Source: Serratia nematodiphila DZ0503SBS1 (lineage in GTDB: Bacteria > Pseudomonadota > Gammaproteobacteria > Enterobacterales > Enterobacteriaceae). From it: 64,000 nt of DNA. Below, piece by piece: positions 37,221 through 45,261 of the stretch (positions are counted from its first letter, which is position 1; each line of letters begins with the position of its first letter). Both the position numbers and the translations under genes were made by a program. Location of the stretch: contig NZ_JPUX01000001.1 in the NCBI RefSeq assembly GCF_000738675.1, positions 2,294,001-2,358,000 on the forward strand, read 5' to 3'. The notes beneath the pieces are model-generated. The model had not been told where the DNA came from and searched no databases. It was given only the letters and a program-made list of their open reading frames with translations.

Positions 37221-37838
37221 ATGACGCTCGCTCTGTTCGCCGCGTTTTGGGCGGTGTCGATTTTGTTGGTGATCACGCCGGGTATGGATTGGGCCTATGT
37301 GATCTCGGCGGGTATTCGCGGTCGGGTGGTAGTGCCCGCCGTTGCCGGTTTGCTGTTTGGCCATTTGTTGATGATTGCGATCGTGGTGGCGGGCGTCGGC
37401 GCGCTGCTGGTCGGCAACCCACTGGCGCTGACGGCGCTCACCCTGTTGGGGGCGGCTTACCTCTTGTGGATCGGTTTCAACATGCTGTTGCACCCGCCGG
37501 TGCCCGGCGCCGGTGAAGATCAGCGTTCTGATTCCTGGCTGCGCTGGGCCGGCAAAGGCGTGTGTGTCAGCGGGCTGAACCCCAAGGTGTTTCTGCTGTT
37601 TCTGGCGCTGCTGCCACAATTTACCGACGCCCGAGCCGAATGGTCGGTGCCGATGCAGATGCTGGCGTTGGGCGTCGTGCATTTGATCAGCTGCGGCCTG
37701 GTGTATCTGCTGGTGGGGTTTGGTTCGCAGTCGGTGCTGCGCACGCGTCCGCAGGCCGCAAAGGTGGTGGGGCGCATCTCCGGCGCGGCGATGATCGTCA
37801 TCGCCCTCGGGCTGCTGGCCGAGCAGGCGCTGAAATAG
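37221..37838 (+). CDS. LysE/RhtB-family amino-acid exporter
   Basis: Inner-membrane translocator of 205 residues with about six helices. Family marks are the N-terminal ITPGMDWAYVISAGIRG and the mid-protein GVCVSGLNPKVFLLFLALLPQF (NPK motif, residues about 122-124). Likely controlled by the divergent AsnC-type regulator. Substrate cannot be read from sequence. The stop lies two bases from the stop of the converging GNAT gene. Confidence 0.9.
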   Translation: MTLALFAAFWAVSILLVITPGMDWAYVISAGIRGRVVVPAVAGLLFGHLLMIAIVVAGVGALLVGNPLALTALTLLGAAYLLWIGFNMLLHPPVPGAGEDQRSDSWLRWAGKGVCVSGLNPKVFLLFLALLPQFTDARAEWSVPMQMLALGVVHLISCGLVYLLVGFGSQSVLRTRPQAAKVVGRISGAAMIVIALGLLAEQALK

Positions 37839-37840
37839 CA

Positions 37841-38293
37841 TTACCGTCGGTAGATGTCCGGCCGGGCGATCTGCCAGACAAAGTCGGGGCGGTTGATGGC
37901 GCTATAGCCCACTTTTTCATAGAGCCAAGGGGCGGTGCTGGTGACCAGCATGACTCGCCTCAGCGTCGCCATCAGCGGATGGGCCTGGCAACATTCCGCC
38001 AGCCACAGGCCCAGCCCGCTTTTTTGATGCGTCTCCAACACGTACACGTCGCACAGATAGCCGAAAGTGGCGTAATCGGTGACCAGCCGGGCGAAACCGA
38101 TTTGCCTGGCGCCGTGATACAAACCGAAACACAAGCTGTGGGCGAGGGACTGGCGAACGGTTTCTCTATCGATTCCTTCCGCCCATGACGAACGGGTCAG
38201 AAAAGCGTGGATGGCATCGAGATCCAGCAGGGCGGGATCGGTGCTGACGAGATAGTCCGCACGCCGCCACTCCCGTGGGGCAGGGGGTGTCAT
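37841..38293 (-). CDS. GNAT acetyltransferase
   Basis: A 150-residue predicted N-acetyltransferase. It has the GNAT core LCDVYVLETHQKSGLGLWL (the acetyl-CoA loop HQKSGLG) and the C-terminal WLYEKVGYSAI strand. It begins TPPAPREWRRADYLVSTDPALLD, typical of a common small-GNAT group in proteobacteria. GGAG lies 10 bases before ATG 38293. Substrate unknown. Confidence 0.83.
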   Translation of the reverse strand: MTPPAPREWRRADYLVSTDPALLDLDAIHAFLTRSSWAEGIDRETVRQSLAHSLCFGLYHGARQIGFARLVTDYATFGYLCDVYVLETHQKSGLGLWLAECCQAHPLMATLRRVMLVTSTAPWLYEKVGYSAINRPDFVWQIARPDIYRR

Positions 38294-38336
38294 GATGGCT
38301 CTTCTCCTGTGCAAGCGTTCAGGTCAGGGTCGCCGT

Positions 38337-38663
38337 TCAGGCGTGCAGTTCGGCGACCGTCATGGTGAAAATCAGCGTGTCTTCGCCTTCGTTGGCGTAC
38401 CGATGTGGGCCGTCCGTTTTGGCGACCGCCGAACAGCCCGGCGCAATCCTGAGCTCGGTCTGTTCGACGGCAAGGCTCAAGACGCCTCGCTCAACGTGCA
38501 GCAGCTCGAAGGTGCCCGTCGGGTGGCCGCCCGATGCATAGGCTTCCCCCGGCGCCATTTCCCACCGCCACAGTTCTATCATGTTCGGGCCTTGGGTGCC
38601 CGCGAGCAAACGTGCCAAGCCGCCGCGAGCTTGCACAGGATGGCGATGCAGGGATTGGCGCCA
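38337..38663 (-). pseudogene. C-terminal cupin fragment, probably of an XRE-cupin regulator
   Basis: About 100 residues form a complete small cupin barrel (MIELWRWEMAPGEAYASG, GTFELLHVERGVLSLAVEQ, DGPHRYANEGEDTLIFTM). This closely resembles the C-terminal domain of XRE-cupin regulators. Family-like sequence continues upstream of the only possible start (GTG 38636) as WRQSLHRHPVQARGG, then ends at a run of seven Gs (38664-38670). The helix-turn-helix half is absent and no ribosome-binding site precedes the GTG. I read this as a gene that lost its N-terminus. A free-standing cupin is the alternative. Confidence 0.6.
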
Positions 38664-38680
38664 GGGGGGGCAGAACCCGG

Positions 38681-38839
38681 TTGAGCGCCGAGGCCGAGCG
38701 GATGTGGTTCATCCTGGAGAGCCTGCCGGCGATGCCGTTGGCGGCGCTGCACGAGGCGGGCGACGAATTGATTGCCGGTTTACGGCAAATGATGCCCGGC
38801 GTCACGCTAGAGCAACGGCTCATCGGCTGCGCCTCGTAA
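38681..38839 (+). pseudogene. C-terminal fragment of an unidentified plus-strand gene
   Basis: About 52 residues that read like a real protein end (AEAERMWFILESL, ALHEAGDELIAGLRQM, TLEQRLIG) with a stop at 38837. Upstream in this frame the sequence turns into the antisense of the cupin fragment, so the beginning of the gene is missing. It may be what remains of a gene divergent from the cupin regulator. Family not recognised. Confidence 0.4.
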
Positions 38840-38845
38840 CAGGCG

Positions 38846-39061
38846 TCAGCACTGGCGGCGTACCAAACCGGTGATCAAATCCAGCGCGTCGTCCGCCGCC
38901 GCGATTTCGCTTTCGCTGAGCGCCTGCCGTTCGATAAAGCTCTCGATGGCTTCCAGCAGGGAGAAGATGCTGATTTCATCTCCTATCTTGACGACTTCAC
39001 AAACGCCACGCCCGATCGCCAGACAGATGGCTTCATCAAATTCACACGGTTTGCTGTTCAT
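38846..39061 (-). CDS. Small acidic hypothetical protein
   Basis: About 71 residues from ATG 39061 (SKPCEFDEAICLAIGRGVCE, then ISIFSLLEAIESFIERQAL, ending DDALDLITGLVRRQC). A GGGGG-AAAA stretch just before 39061 acts as a ribosome-binding site; longer starts (39097, 39139) lack one. Two acidic amphipathic helices recall the small YmgB/AriR-type connector proteins, but similarity is too weak to assign. It lies beside the decayed cupin locus. Confidence 0.5.
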   Translation of the reverse strand: MNSKPCEFDEAICLAIGRGVCEVVKIGDEISIFSLLEAIESFIERQALSESEIAAADDALDLITGLVRRQC

Positions 39062-39235
39062 TTTTCCCCCTACGGCATTTGGGATTATATCGGCCATGCT
39101 ACCGGTTTTTTCCCGGTGGCTGTCTGACGAAAATCCCATTTTTTCGTTGATGCTGACGGGCGCACGATCGCGGGCATTGGCGAAATTCTGATTTCCTCAC
39201 CGTGGCCAAATTTCCCTTGTGACCACCGTGCCGGC

Positions 39236-39267
39236 GCGGTATTGTCGCCAAATGACGACAATACCGC
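39236..39267. repeat. Perfect 12-bp inverted repeat
   Basis: Arms GCGGTATTGTCG and CGACAATACCGC around an eight-base centre. It could be an operator for the small-protein gene on the left or the first stem of an RNA ending at the terminator near 39335. Confidence 0.6.
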
Positions 39268-39309
39268 CTCATTGTCCGCATAAAAAATTCATGACGTTAT
39301 CATCCCTTC

Positions 39310-39335
39310 ATCCCGCTGCCGTGCGGGATTTTTTT
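39310..39335 (+). terminator. Plus-strand terminator with no gene in front
   Basis: Stem ATCCCGC/GCGGGAT with a six-base loop, followed by six to seven Ts. No plus-strand coding sequence lies within 470 bases upstream except the remnant ending at 38839, so it may end a small RNA. Confidence 0.75.
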
Positions 39336-39412
39336 ATGAGGTTTATCTCAAAGTGCGGATAACCTCGACGCGATCGCTTGCCATGTTCTGGGAATAATCC
39401 TAGCTTGAAATA

Positions 39413-39499
39413 GTCATTTAGGGTTAGCAATCCCTCATGACCTCCTTGTAACACTTGATGCACCAGAACGTTTTCTCCCCCGCTTAGGCGGGGGTTTTT
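39413..39499 (+). ncRNA. Candidate small RNA
   Basis: A strong terminator (stem CCCCCGC/GCGGGGG, loop TTAG, 39477-39494, then TTTTT) stands alone with no coding sequence before it. A plausible promoter, TTGCCA (39378-39383), 17-base spacer and TAGCTT (39401-39406), would give a transcript of about 87 nucleotides. The body is unstructured and pyrimidine-rich (CCTCCTTG near 39440-39448), which could pair with ribosome-binding sites. It resembles Hfq-type small RNAs in layout, but I cannot match it to a named one. Confidence 0.4.
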
Positions 39500-39583
39500 A
39501 ATGACGTGCATCGGAAAAGGCCGTGAACGTAGAACCGACAGAGTTCGTGACGATAACCAGTTTAAGCATCAGGGGACGGGACA

Positions 39584-39679
39584 ATGAAAAATGATCTGGC
39601 GGCGGCGATCGCGATTGGCTGTGTGTTGTTGTTCGCATTGGCGGTCGGTTCGCCCCTTTCTGTCGCTACTTCGCTGTAA
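39584..39679 (+). CDS. Putative 31-residue hydrophobic membrane peptide
   Basis: Short frame starting MKNDLAAAIAIGCVLLFALA and ending SPLSVATSL. It is a charged N-terminus followed by one membrane-length hydrophobic helix, like many enterobacterial small membrane proteins. A purine-rich AGGGGACGGG lies just upstream. A GC-rich hairpin (39686-39705, arms GCGGCCCC/GGGGCCGC) follows six bases after the stop, without a U-tract. It could be a stand-alone small protein or a leader for perM 235 bases downstream. Confidence 0.5.
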   Translation: MKNDLAAAIAIGCVLLFALAVGSPLSVATSL

Positions 39680-39913
39680 TCTTCCGCGGCCCCGTTCGGG
39701 GCCGCTCATCGAGCCAGTCGCCGCGTCTGCGGATTTTTGCGTCGATCGCCTGCCCGGGCGATAAAATCAGCCAGATCGCTGTTGATGTATGGCGAACTTT
39801 GAGTACTCTGAGTGCTTTGCACATCCCGCGTGCGCCCGTTCTATCTATGCTTTAATCAGGCCCATCACAGGAATCGCCATGCCCGCCCGCCAAATCTCAA
39901 GGAGCCCGCTCTG

Positions 39914-40990
39914 ATGCTGGAGATGCTATTACAGTGGTACCGCCGCCGCTTCACCGATCCTCAGGCCATCGCGCTGTTGGTGATCCTGGTTGCCGGGTTC
40001 CTTATTCTCTATTTTTTGCACGGCATTCTGACCCCGTTGCTGGTTGCCATCGTGCTGGCGTATCTGCTCGAGTGGCCGACCGCGCGCCTGCAGCGCATCG
40101 GCTGTTCGCGCACCTGGGCGGCGAGCATCATGCTGCTGGTGTTCTCGGGCGTCGCCATGCTGCTGGTGTTCGTCGTCGCGCCGACCGCCTGGCAGCAGGG
40201 CATCAATCTGATGAGCGATCTGCCGGGCATGCTCAATCAGTTCTATAACTTCGCCGCGACGCTGCCGAAGCGTTATCCGGCGCTGGTGGATGCCGGCATC
40301 ATCGACATGATGGCGGAAAACCTGCGCAGCCGGTTGTCCGGTATGGGCGAATCGGTGGTGAAATTCTCGCTGGCGTCGCTGGTCGGCCTGCTGACGTTGG
40401 CTATCTACCTGATCCTGGTGCCGATGATGATGTTCTTCCTGCTGAAGGACAAAGAACAGCTGCTGAACGCGGTGCGCCGCGTGCTGCCGCGCAATCGCGG
40501 CTTGGCGGGGCAAGTCTGGAACGAGATGAATCAGCAGATCACCAACTACATTCGCGGCAAAGTGCTGGAGATGGTGATTGTCGGCGTGGCGACTTACCTG
40601 GTGTTCGCCGTGTTGGATATGCGCTACTCGCTGCTGCTGGCGGTGCTGGTGGGGTTCTCGGTGCTGATCCCCTACATCGGCGCGGTGCTGGTCACCATAC
40701 CGGTGGTGGTGGTGGCGCTGTTCCAGTGGGGCGTCGGCGCCGATTTCTGGACGCTGATCGTCGCCTACCTGGTGGTGCAGGGGCTGGACGGCAACCTGTT
40801 GGTGCCCATTTTGTTCTCCGAAGCGGTCAACCTGCATCCGCTGGTGATTATCCTGTCGGTGATCGTGTTCGGCGGGATGTGGGGCTTTTGGGGCGTGTTT
40901 TTCGCCATACCGCTGGCGACGCTGGTGAAGGCGGTGATCCATGCCTGGCCGGATGAACTGCGGGTCGAGGTGGAAGACAAGGCCGACTGA
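39914..40990 (+). CDS. perM: PerM, AI-2E-family transporter-like permease
   Basis: A 358-residue inner-membrane protein of the AI-2 exporter/UPF0118 family with about eight helices. It is nearly collinear with E. coli PerM (353): LEMLLQWYRRRFTDPQAIALLVILVAGF at the start in outline, LLKDKEQLLNAVRRVLPRNRGLAGQVW in the middle, and the family motif LVPILFSEAVNLHPLVI near the end. Transport substrate is not established. The ATG at 39914 has GGAG nine bases before it; the frame is open to 39812 but that part lacks homology. Confidence 0.92.
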   Translation: MLEMLLQWYRRRFTDPQAIALLVILVAGFLILYFLHGILTPLLVAIVLAYLLEWPTARLQRIGCSRTWAASIMLLVFSGVAMLLVFVVAPTAWQQGINLMSDLPGMLNQFYNFAATLPKRYPALVDAGIIDMMAENLRSRLSGMGESVVKFSLASLVGLLTLAIYLILVPMMMFFLLKDKEQLLNAVRRVLPRNRGLAGQVWNEMNQQITNYIRGKVLEMVIVGVATYLVFAVLDMRYSLLLAVLVGFSVLIPYIGAVLVTIPVVVVALFQWGVGADFWTLIVAYLVVQGLDGNLLVPILFSEAVNLHPLVIILSVIVFGGMWGFWGVFFAIPLATLVKAVIHAWPDELRVEVEDKAD

Positions 40991-41000
40991 CAGGGAAGAA

Positions 41001-41029
41001 ACGAAGCGCAGCAGGCCGCTGCGCTTCGT
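41001..41029. terminator. Hairpin between converging perM and bcp
   Basis: Perfect 12-base-pair stem ACGAAGCGCAGC/GCTGCGCTTCGT with a five-base loop. On the minus strand it is followed by TTTCTTCCC; the plus side has no U-tract. Confidence 0.65.
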
Positions 41030-41034
41030 GAGAA

Positions 41035-41499
41035 TTACTGCTGCAGGTAGTTCAGAACGATGTCGTGGTGATTGGTGGTTTTGAAATCATCAAACACTTT
41101 TTCAATCTTGCCGTTGGCATCGATCAGGAAGCTGATGCGGTGAATGCCGTCGTAGGTCTTGCCCATGAAGGTTTTCTCGCCCCACACGCCAAACTGTTGT
41201 GACACCTGATGATCTTCATCAGACAACAGCGTGAAGTTGAGCAGCTCCTTTTCGGCGAAGCGCGACAGTTTTTCCGGTTTGTCGGTGCTGATGCCCAGCA
41301 CTTCGACGCCGACCTTTTTTAATTCGTCCATGTTGTCCCGCAGGCCGCAGGCTTGCACGGTGCAGCCCGGCGTCATCGCCTTCGGATAGAAATAGACCAA
41401 TACTCGCTGTCCCTGGAAGTCGGCCAAATTAATTTCCTCACCGTCCTGGTCAGGCAAACTAAATTTCGGCGCTGTGTCACCGGCTTTCAATGGGCTCAT
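41035..41499 (-). CDS. bcp: Thioredoxin-dependent thiol peroxidase Bcp
   Basis: Atypical 2-Cys/1-Cys peroxiredoxin that reduces organic hydroperoxides. 154 residues. The active site is KAMTPGCTVQACGLRD with both peroxidatic and resolving cysteines five residues apart. The C-terminal half is nearly identical to E. coli Bcp. ATG 41499 has GGAG seven bases upstream, overlapping the end of gcvR; only two bases separate the genes, so gcvR-bcp is an operon. Confidence 0.96.
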   Translation of the reverse strand: MSPLKAGDTAPKFSLPDQDGEEINLADFQGQRVLVYFYPKAMTPGCTVQACGLRDNMDELKKVGVEVLGISTDKPEKLSRFAEKELLNFTLLSDEDHQVSQQFGVWGEKTFMGKTYDGIHRISFLIDANGKIEKVFDDFKTTNHHDIVLNYLQQ

Positions 41500-41501
41500 C
41501 A

Positions 41502-42071
41502 CTACTCTCCATCTTTCTCGTCATGCTGTGGATAGTTCACCACGCTAATACTGCCTTGCGCGTTCAATTCTGTACATAGGCGATGGAAGGCTTGCTCAAT
41601 ATTTGAGGCGTCCCGATCGCCGGAGCTGTGGGCGGTAATTTGGATATACAGCTGCGGCGGCAGGTCGCCGTCCGCCGGCTGTGTGCGCGAGACCAGTTCG
41701 GCGATATTCATCTGGCTGGAGTCGAACAGATCGGTAAAGCGCTCGATGATGTGCGGCGAGTCCTTCACTTCCACCTGCACCCACACCGTGGCCGGCATCG
41801 GCGGCCTTTCGTGCGAGTTTGTGCGCTTCATCACGATCAGCAGATCCAGCTCCGCGCCTTTTTGCGGCAGGGTGGATTCGATCAGGGTGATGGCGTTCCA
41901 ACTGCCGGACAGCAGCATGATGAACGTGAACTCCTCTCCCAGCATGGCCAGACGGCTATCTTCGATATTGCATCCGCAACTGCTGACGTGGCGGGTGATG
42001 GTATTGACGATTCCGGGGCGGTCGGCGCCGAGCGCGGTAATCACGAGATAGTGTTCGTCTGACTGAGGCAA
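41502..42071 (-). CDS. gcvR: Glycine cleavage system repressor GcvR (TTG start)
   Basis: Binds GcvA and, without glycine, represses gcvTHP. 189 residues with two ACT domains (HYLVITALGADRPGIVNTIT; VWVQVEVKDSPHIIERFTDLF). The TTG at 42071 is chosen because it gives the same nine residues before the conserved HYLVITALGADRPG as in E. coli GcvR (190 aa) and has AGGA nine bases upstream. ATGs further out (42107 and beyond) lack ribosome-binding sites. Divergent from dapA. Confidence 0.9.
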   Translation of the reverse strand: MPQSDEHYLVITALGADRPGIVNTITRHVSSCGCNIEDSRLAMLGEEFTFIMLLSGSWNAITLIESTLPQKGAELDLLIVMKRTNSHERPPMPATVWVQVEVKDSPHIIERFTDLFDSSQMNIAELVSRTQPADGDLPPQLYIQITAHSSGDRDASNIEQAFHRLCTELNAQGSISVVNYPQHDEKDGE

Positions 42072-42217
42072 AATAGCGCTTCCTGTCGTGCTTAATGGGG
42101 TTACCATGGTAAACATAAAAAAAACCGCCTGCCAAGCGCTTACAACGCGGTTGTGCGCTTGCTTTTGGATAGGCAGCAAAAGTACCATGAGTGACTTGTT
42201 TGTGGAGGGGACGGCCA

Positions 42218-43099
42218 ATGTTTACGGGAAGTATTGTTGCACTGGTTACGCCGATGGACGACAAAGGTGCTGTCGATCGCGCGAGCCTGAAAAAATTGAT
42301 CGATTATCATGTAGCCAGTGGCACCGCGGCGATCGTTTCCGTAGGGACCACCGGCGAGTCCGCAACGCTTGCCCATGACGAGCACGTTGACGTGGTGCTG
42401 CAGACGCTGGAGTTGGCCGACGGCCGCATTCCGGTGATCGCCGGCACCGGCGCCAACGCCACCGCCGAAGCCATCGCGCTCACCACCCGCTTCGCCAACA
42501 CCGGCGTGGTGGGCTGCCTGACGGTAACGCCGTACTACAATAAGCCGACGCAGGAAGGGCTGTATCAGCACTTCAAGGCGATCGCCGAGAGCACCGAACT
42601 GCCGCAGATCCTGTATAACGTGCCTTCGCGCACCGGCTGCGACATGCTGCCGCCGACCATCGCTCGGCTGGCGAAAATCAAGAATATTGTTGCTGTAAAA
42701 GAAGCGACGGGGAACTTAAGTCGCGTTAGTCAGATCCAAGTGCTGGTTGACGATGAAGATTTCATTTTGCTGAGCGGCGACGACGCCAGCGGGCTGGACT
42801 TCATGCAACTGGGCGGCAAAGGGGTGATTTCCGTGACGGCCAACGTGGCCGCGCGCGAGATGGCGCAACTTTGCGCGCTGGCGGCGCAGGGCAAATTTGC
42901 CGAAGCGCGCCGCTTAAATCAGCGCTTGATGCCGTTGCATCAGGATCTATTTGTAGAAGCAAACCCAATTCCGGTGAAGTGGGCCTGTAAGGCGTTGGGA
43001 TTGATGGCAACCGATACGCTGCGTCTGCCGATGACGCCGTTGAGCGAAGCCGCCCGCCCGGTGGTGGAGCGCGCGCTGAAAAGCGTCGGTTTGCTGTAA
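42218..43099 (+). CDS. dapA: 4-Hydroxy-tetrahydrodipicolinate synthase
   Basis: First committed step of diaminopimelate/lysine synthesis: condenses pyruvate with aspartate semialdehyde. 293 residues, TIM barrel. The Schiff-base Lys is in [10 protein letters not shown], the catalytic Tyr in [10 protein letters not shown], and the Thr pair in [11 protein letters not shown]. The ATG at 42218 ([12 protein letters not shown]) matches E. coli. bamC follows after 16 bases in the standard dapA-bamC operon. Confidence 0.97.
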   Translation: MFTGSIVALVTPMDDKGAVDRASLKKLIDYHVASGTAAIVSVGTTGESATLAHDEHVDVVLQTLELADGRIPVIAGTGANATAEAIALTTRFANTGVVGCLTVTPYYNKPTQEGLYQHFKAIAESTELPQILYNVPSRTGCDMLPPTIARLAKIKNIVAVKEATGNLSRVSQIQVLVDDEDFILLSGDDASGLDFMQLGGKGVISVTANVAAREMAQLCALAAQGKFAEARRLNQRLMPLHQDLFVEANPIPVKWACKALGLMATDTLRLPMTPLSEAARPVVERALKSVGLL

Positions 43100-43115
43100 C
43101 TCTAAGGGAAATTTG

Positions 43116-44168
43116 ATGGCTTATTCATTGCAAAAGTCGACGGTAGCAAAAGTAGTGGGCATCTCATTGGTGATGATGCTGGCAGCCTGCAGCAGCGATC
43201 AGCGCTACAAGCGCCAGGTCAGCGGCGACGAGGCCTACCTCGACGCGGCTCCGCTCAAGGCGCTGAACGCGCCGTCCGGCATGATCCTGCCGGTGCAGAG
43301 CGGCAACTATGACGTGCCGGCCACAACGGTGCAAGGCAACGTCGGCAAGCAGCTGGACATTCGTCCGCCGGTGCAGCCGTTGGCGCTGCTGAGCGGTTCA
43401 CGCGCGCAATACGCCGGCGACAGCGGCACGCTGCTGCTGGAAAACAGCCCGCAGAACCAGAACCTGTGGTCGCGCGTGGTCAGCCTGCTGCAGGCGAAGA
43501 ACATCGCGATCGCTTCCCGTCAGGACGCCGGTCAAACCCTGACCACCGACTGGGTGAAGTGGAACCGTCTGGACGAAGACAACCAGTACGAAGGCCGTTA
43601 TCAGATCAGCGTGCAGCAGCAGGGCTACCAGCAGGCGCTGGTGGTGAAAAGCGTTGGCCTGCAGCAGCAGGGCAAGACCGAACAGGTGACCGATCAGTCT
43701 GAGATCCAGCGCTACAACGGCATGATGATCAACACCCTGATCGAAGGTCTGGACAAGCAGGATAACCTGGCGAGCTCCCAGACGGCCAGCCGTTTCGGCG
43801 CGCTGGACGTGCAGAGCGGTGCCGATGATACCGGCCTGCCGATGCTGGTGGTGCGCGGCCCGTACACCGTCGTGTGGGATCGCCTGCCGCCGGCGCTCGA
43901 AAAACTGGGGATGAAAGTGGGTGACCGCAGCCGTCCGCAGGGCACCGTCGCCGTGACCTACAAGTCCCTGAGCAGCAGCGATTGGGATGCGTTGGGCGTC
44001 AAGGATCCTGAGCTGGCGGAAGGGGATTACAAGCTGCAGGTCGGCGATCTCAACAACCGCACCAGCCTGCAATTCATCGATCCGAAAGGCAAACCGCTCA
44101 CCCAGTCGAAAAACGACGCACTGGTGGCGGCATTCCAGTCTGCCTTCAGCAAAACCAGCGTTAACTAA
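43116..44168 (+). CDS. bamC: Outer-membrane assembly lipoprotein BamC
   Basis: Accessory lipoprotein of the BAM complex that inserts beta-barrel proteins. 350 residues. The signal peptide ends at the lipobox LAAC (Cys about 25), and the conserved unstructured BamD-binding segment follows ([19 protein letters not shown]). Two helix-grip domains come next. ATG 43116 with AAGGGA about seven bases upstream is preferred to the TTG at 43113. Followed by a strong terminator. Confidence 0.95.
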   Translation: MAYSLQKSTVAKVVGISLVMMLAACSSDQRYKRQVSGDEAYLDAAPLKALNAPSGMILPVQSGNYDVPATTVQGNVGKQLDIRPPVQPLALLSGSRAQYAGDSGTLLLENSPQNQNLWSRVVSLLQAKNIAIASRQDAGQTLTTDWVKWNRLDEDNQYEGRYQISVQQQGYQQALVVKSVGLQQQGKTEQVTDQSEIQRYNGMMINTLIEGLDKQDNLASSQTASRFGALDVQSGADDTGLPMLVVRGPYTVVWDRLPPALEKLGMKVGDRSRPQGTVAVTYKSLSSSDWDALGVKDPELAEGDYKLQVGDLNNRTSLQFIDPKGKPLTQSKNDALVAAFQSAFSKTSVN

Positions 44169-44170
44169 TC

Positions 44171-44194
44171 AAAAAGGGGCTTCGGCCCCTTTTT
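44171..44194 (+). terminator. Terminator of the dapA-bamC operon
   Basis: Stem AAAAAGGGGC/GCCCCTTTTT with a UUCG tetraloop and a T-rich tail. Confidence 0.92.
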
Positions 44195-44205
44195 GTTTTG
44201 TCTAT

Positions 44206-44221
44206 ACGGTATCGTTTGCGT
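44206..44221 (+). promoter_or_regulatory. PurR operator of purC
   Basis: ACGGTATCGTTTGCGT matches the PurR consensus at 13 of 16 positions, with a perfect right half. It lies about 120 bases before purC. The weaker left half suggests lower affinity than the purMN site. Confidence 0.8.
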
Positions 44222-44338
44222 CGCAGGTTTGGCACAATAGTGTCCGGCACGCCAAAGAATTCATTAGGTCAATTCTATACCCCCTAATTTCGGGCCGCGC
44301 TCGGGAGACAACGGGGATACATCACTGGAGTAAGTAAG

Positions 44339-45052
44339 ATGCAAAAGCTAGCTGAGCTGTATCGCGGAAAGGCAAAAACCGTTTACACCACCGAGAATCC
44401 CGATCTGTTGGTGTTGGAGTTCCGCAACGATACGTCAGCACTGGATGGTCAGCGCATTGAGCAGTTCGATCGCAAAGGCATGGTGAACAACAAGTTTAAC
44501 CATTTCATCATGAGCAAACTGGAAGAAGCCGGCATCCCGACCCAGATGGAGCGTCTGCTGTCCGACAACGAAGTGCTGGTGAAGAAATTGGACATGGTGC
44601 CGGTGGAGTGCGTGATCCGCAACCGCGCCGCCGGTTCGCTGGTGAAGCGTCTGGGCATTGAAGAAGGTCTGGTGCTGAACCCGCCGCTGTTCGATCTGTT
44701 CCTGAAAAACGACGCCATGCACGATCCGATGGTGAACGAATCCTACTGCGAAACCTTTGGCTGGGTGAGCAAAGAGCATCTGGCGCGCATGCGCGAGCTG
44801 AGCTACCGCGCCAACGACGTGTTGACCCAGCTGTTCGACGACGCCGGCCTGATCCTGGTCGACTTCAAACTGGAGTTCGGTCTGTTCAACGGTGAAGTGG
44901 TGCTGGGCGATGAGTTCTCGCCGGACGGCAGCCGCCTGTGGGACAAAAACACCCTGGACAAGATGGACAAAGACCGTTTCCGTCAAAGCCTGGGCGGCCT
45001 GATCGAAGCCTACGAAGAAGTGGCGCGCCGCATCGGCGTGAAACTCGACTAA
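44339..45052 (+). CDS. purC: SAICAR synthase
   Basis: Purine synthesis step joining CAIR and aspartate with ATP. 237 residues, the E. coli length. Begins [17 protein letters not shown] (ATP loop). The family signature regions [18 protein letters not shown] and [20 protein letters not shown] (metal-binding Glu/Asp) are intact. Has its own PurR box. It is followed by a GC-rich hairpin (45070-45095). Confidence 0.97.
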   Translation: MQKLAELYRGKAKTVYTTENPDLLVLEFRNDTSALDGQRIEQFDRKGMVNNKFNHFIMSKLEEAGIPTQMERLLSDNEVLVKKLDMVPVECVIRNRAAGSLVKRLGIEEGLVLNPPLFDLFLKNDAMHDPMVNESYCETFGWVSKEHLARMRELSYRANDVLTQLFDDAGLILVDFKLEFGLFNGEVVLGDEFSPDGSRLWDKNTLDKMDKDRFRQSLGGLIEAYEEVARRIGVKLD

Positions 45053-45069
45053 GCGTCGGCACCGCCATT

Positions 45070-45095
45070 CGGGGCGATCCGGCCGGATCGTCCCG
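45070..45095 (+). terminator. Possible terminator after purC
   Basis: Thirteen-base-pair stem with one G-U pair (CGGGGCGATCCGG/CCGGATCGTCCCG) and essentially no loop. The nearest T-run is about ten bases further, so termination here is uncertain. Confidence 0.4.
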
Positions 45096-45165
45096 CTATT
45101 CTGCGTTTTTCCAGAAAATTTCTACATTTCCTCCGCGGCAGACCATTTATAATGATGGATGTGAG

Positions 45166-45195
45166 ATGACTAAAACCTATCCCACTCAGGCTTGA
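45166..45195 (+). other. Possible nine-residue leader frame upstream of ypfJ
   Basis: ATG-ACT-AAA... to TGA (MTKTYPTQA), preceded by GGATGTGAG and by a TATAAT at 45148-45153. A small inverted repeat (TTGCGC/GCGCAA) lies between it and ypfJ. It may be chance; no conservation can be checked here. Confidence 0.25.
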
Positions 45196-45261
45196 AGCTG
45201 CCTTTGCGCTTACGATCGCGGCGCAACTTCAACGAGCAGGGGAAATATCTGGAGTGTATTT

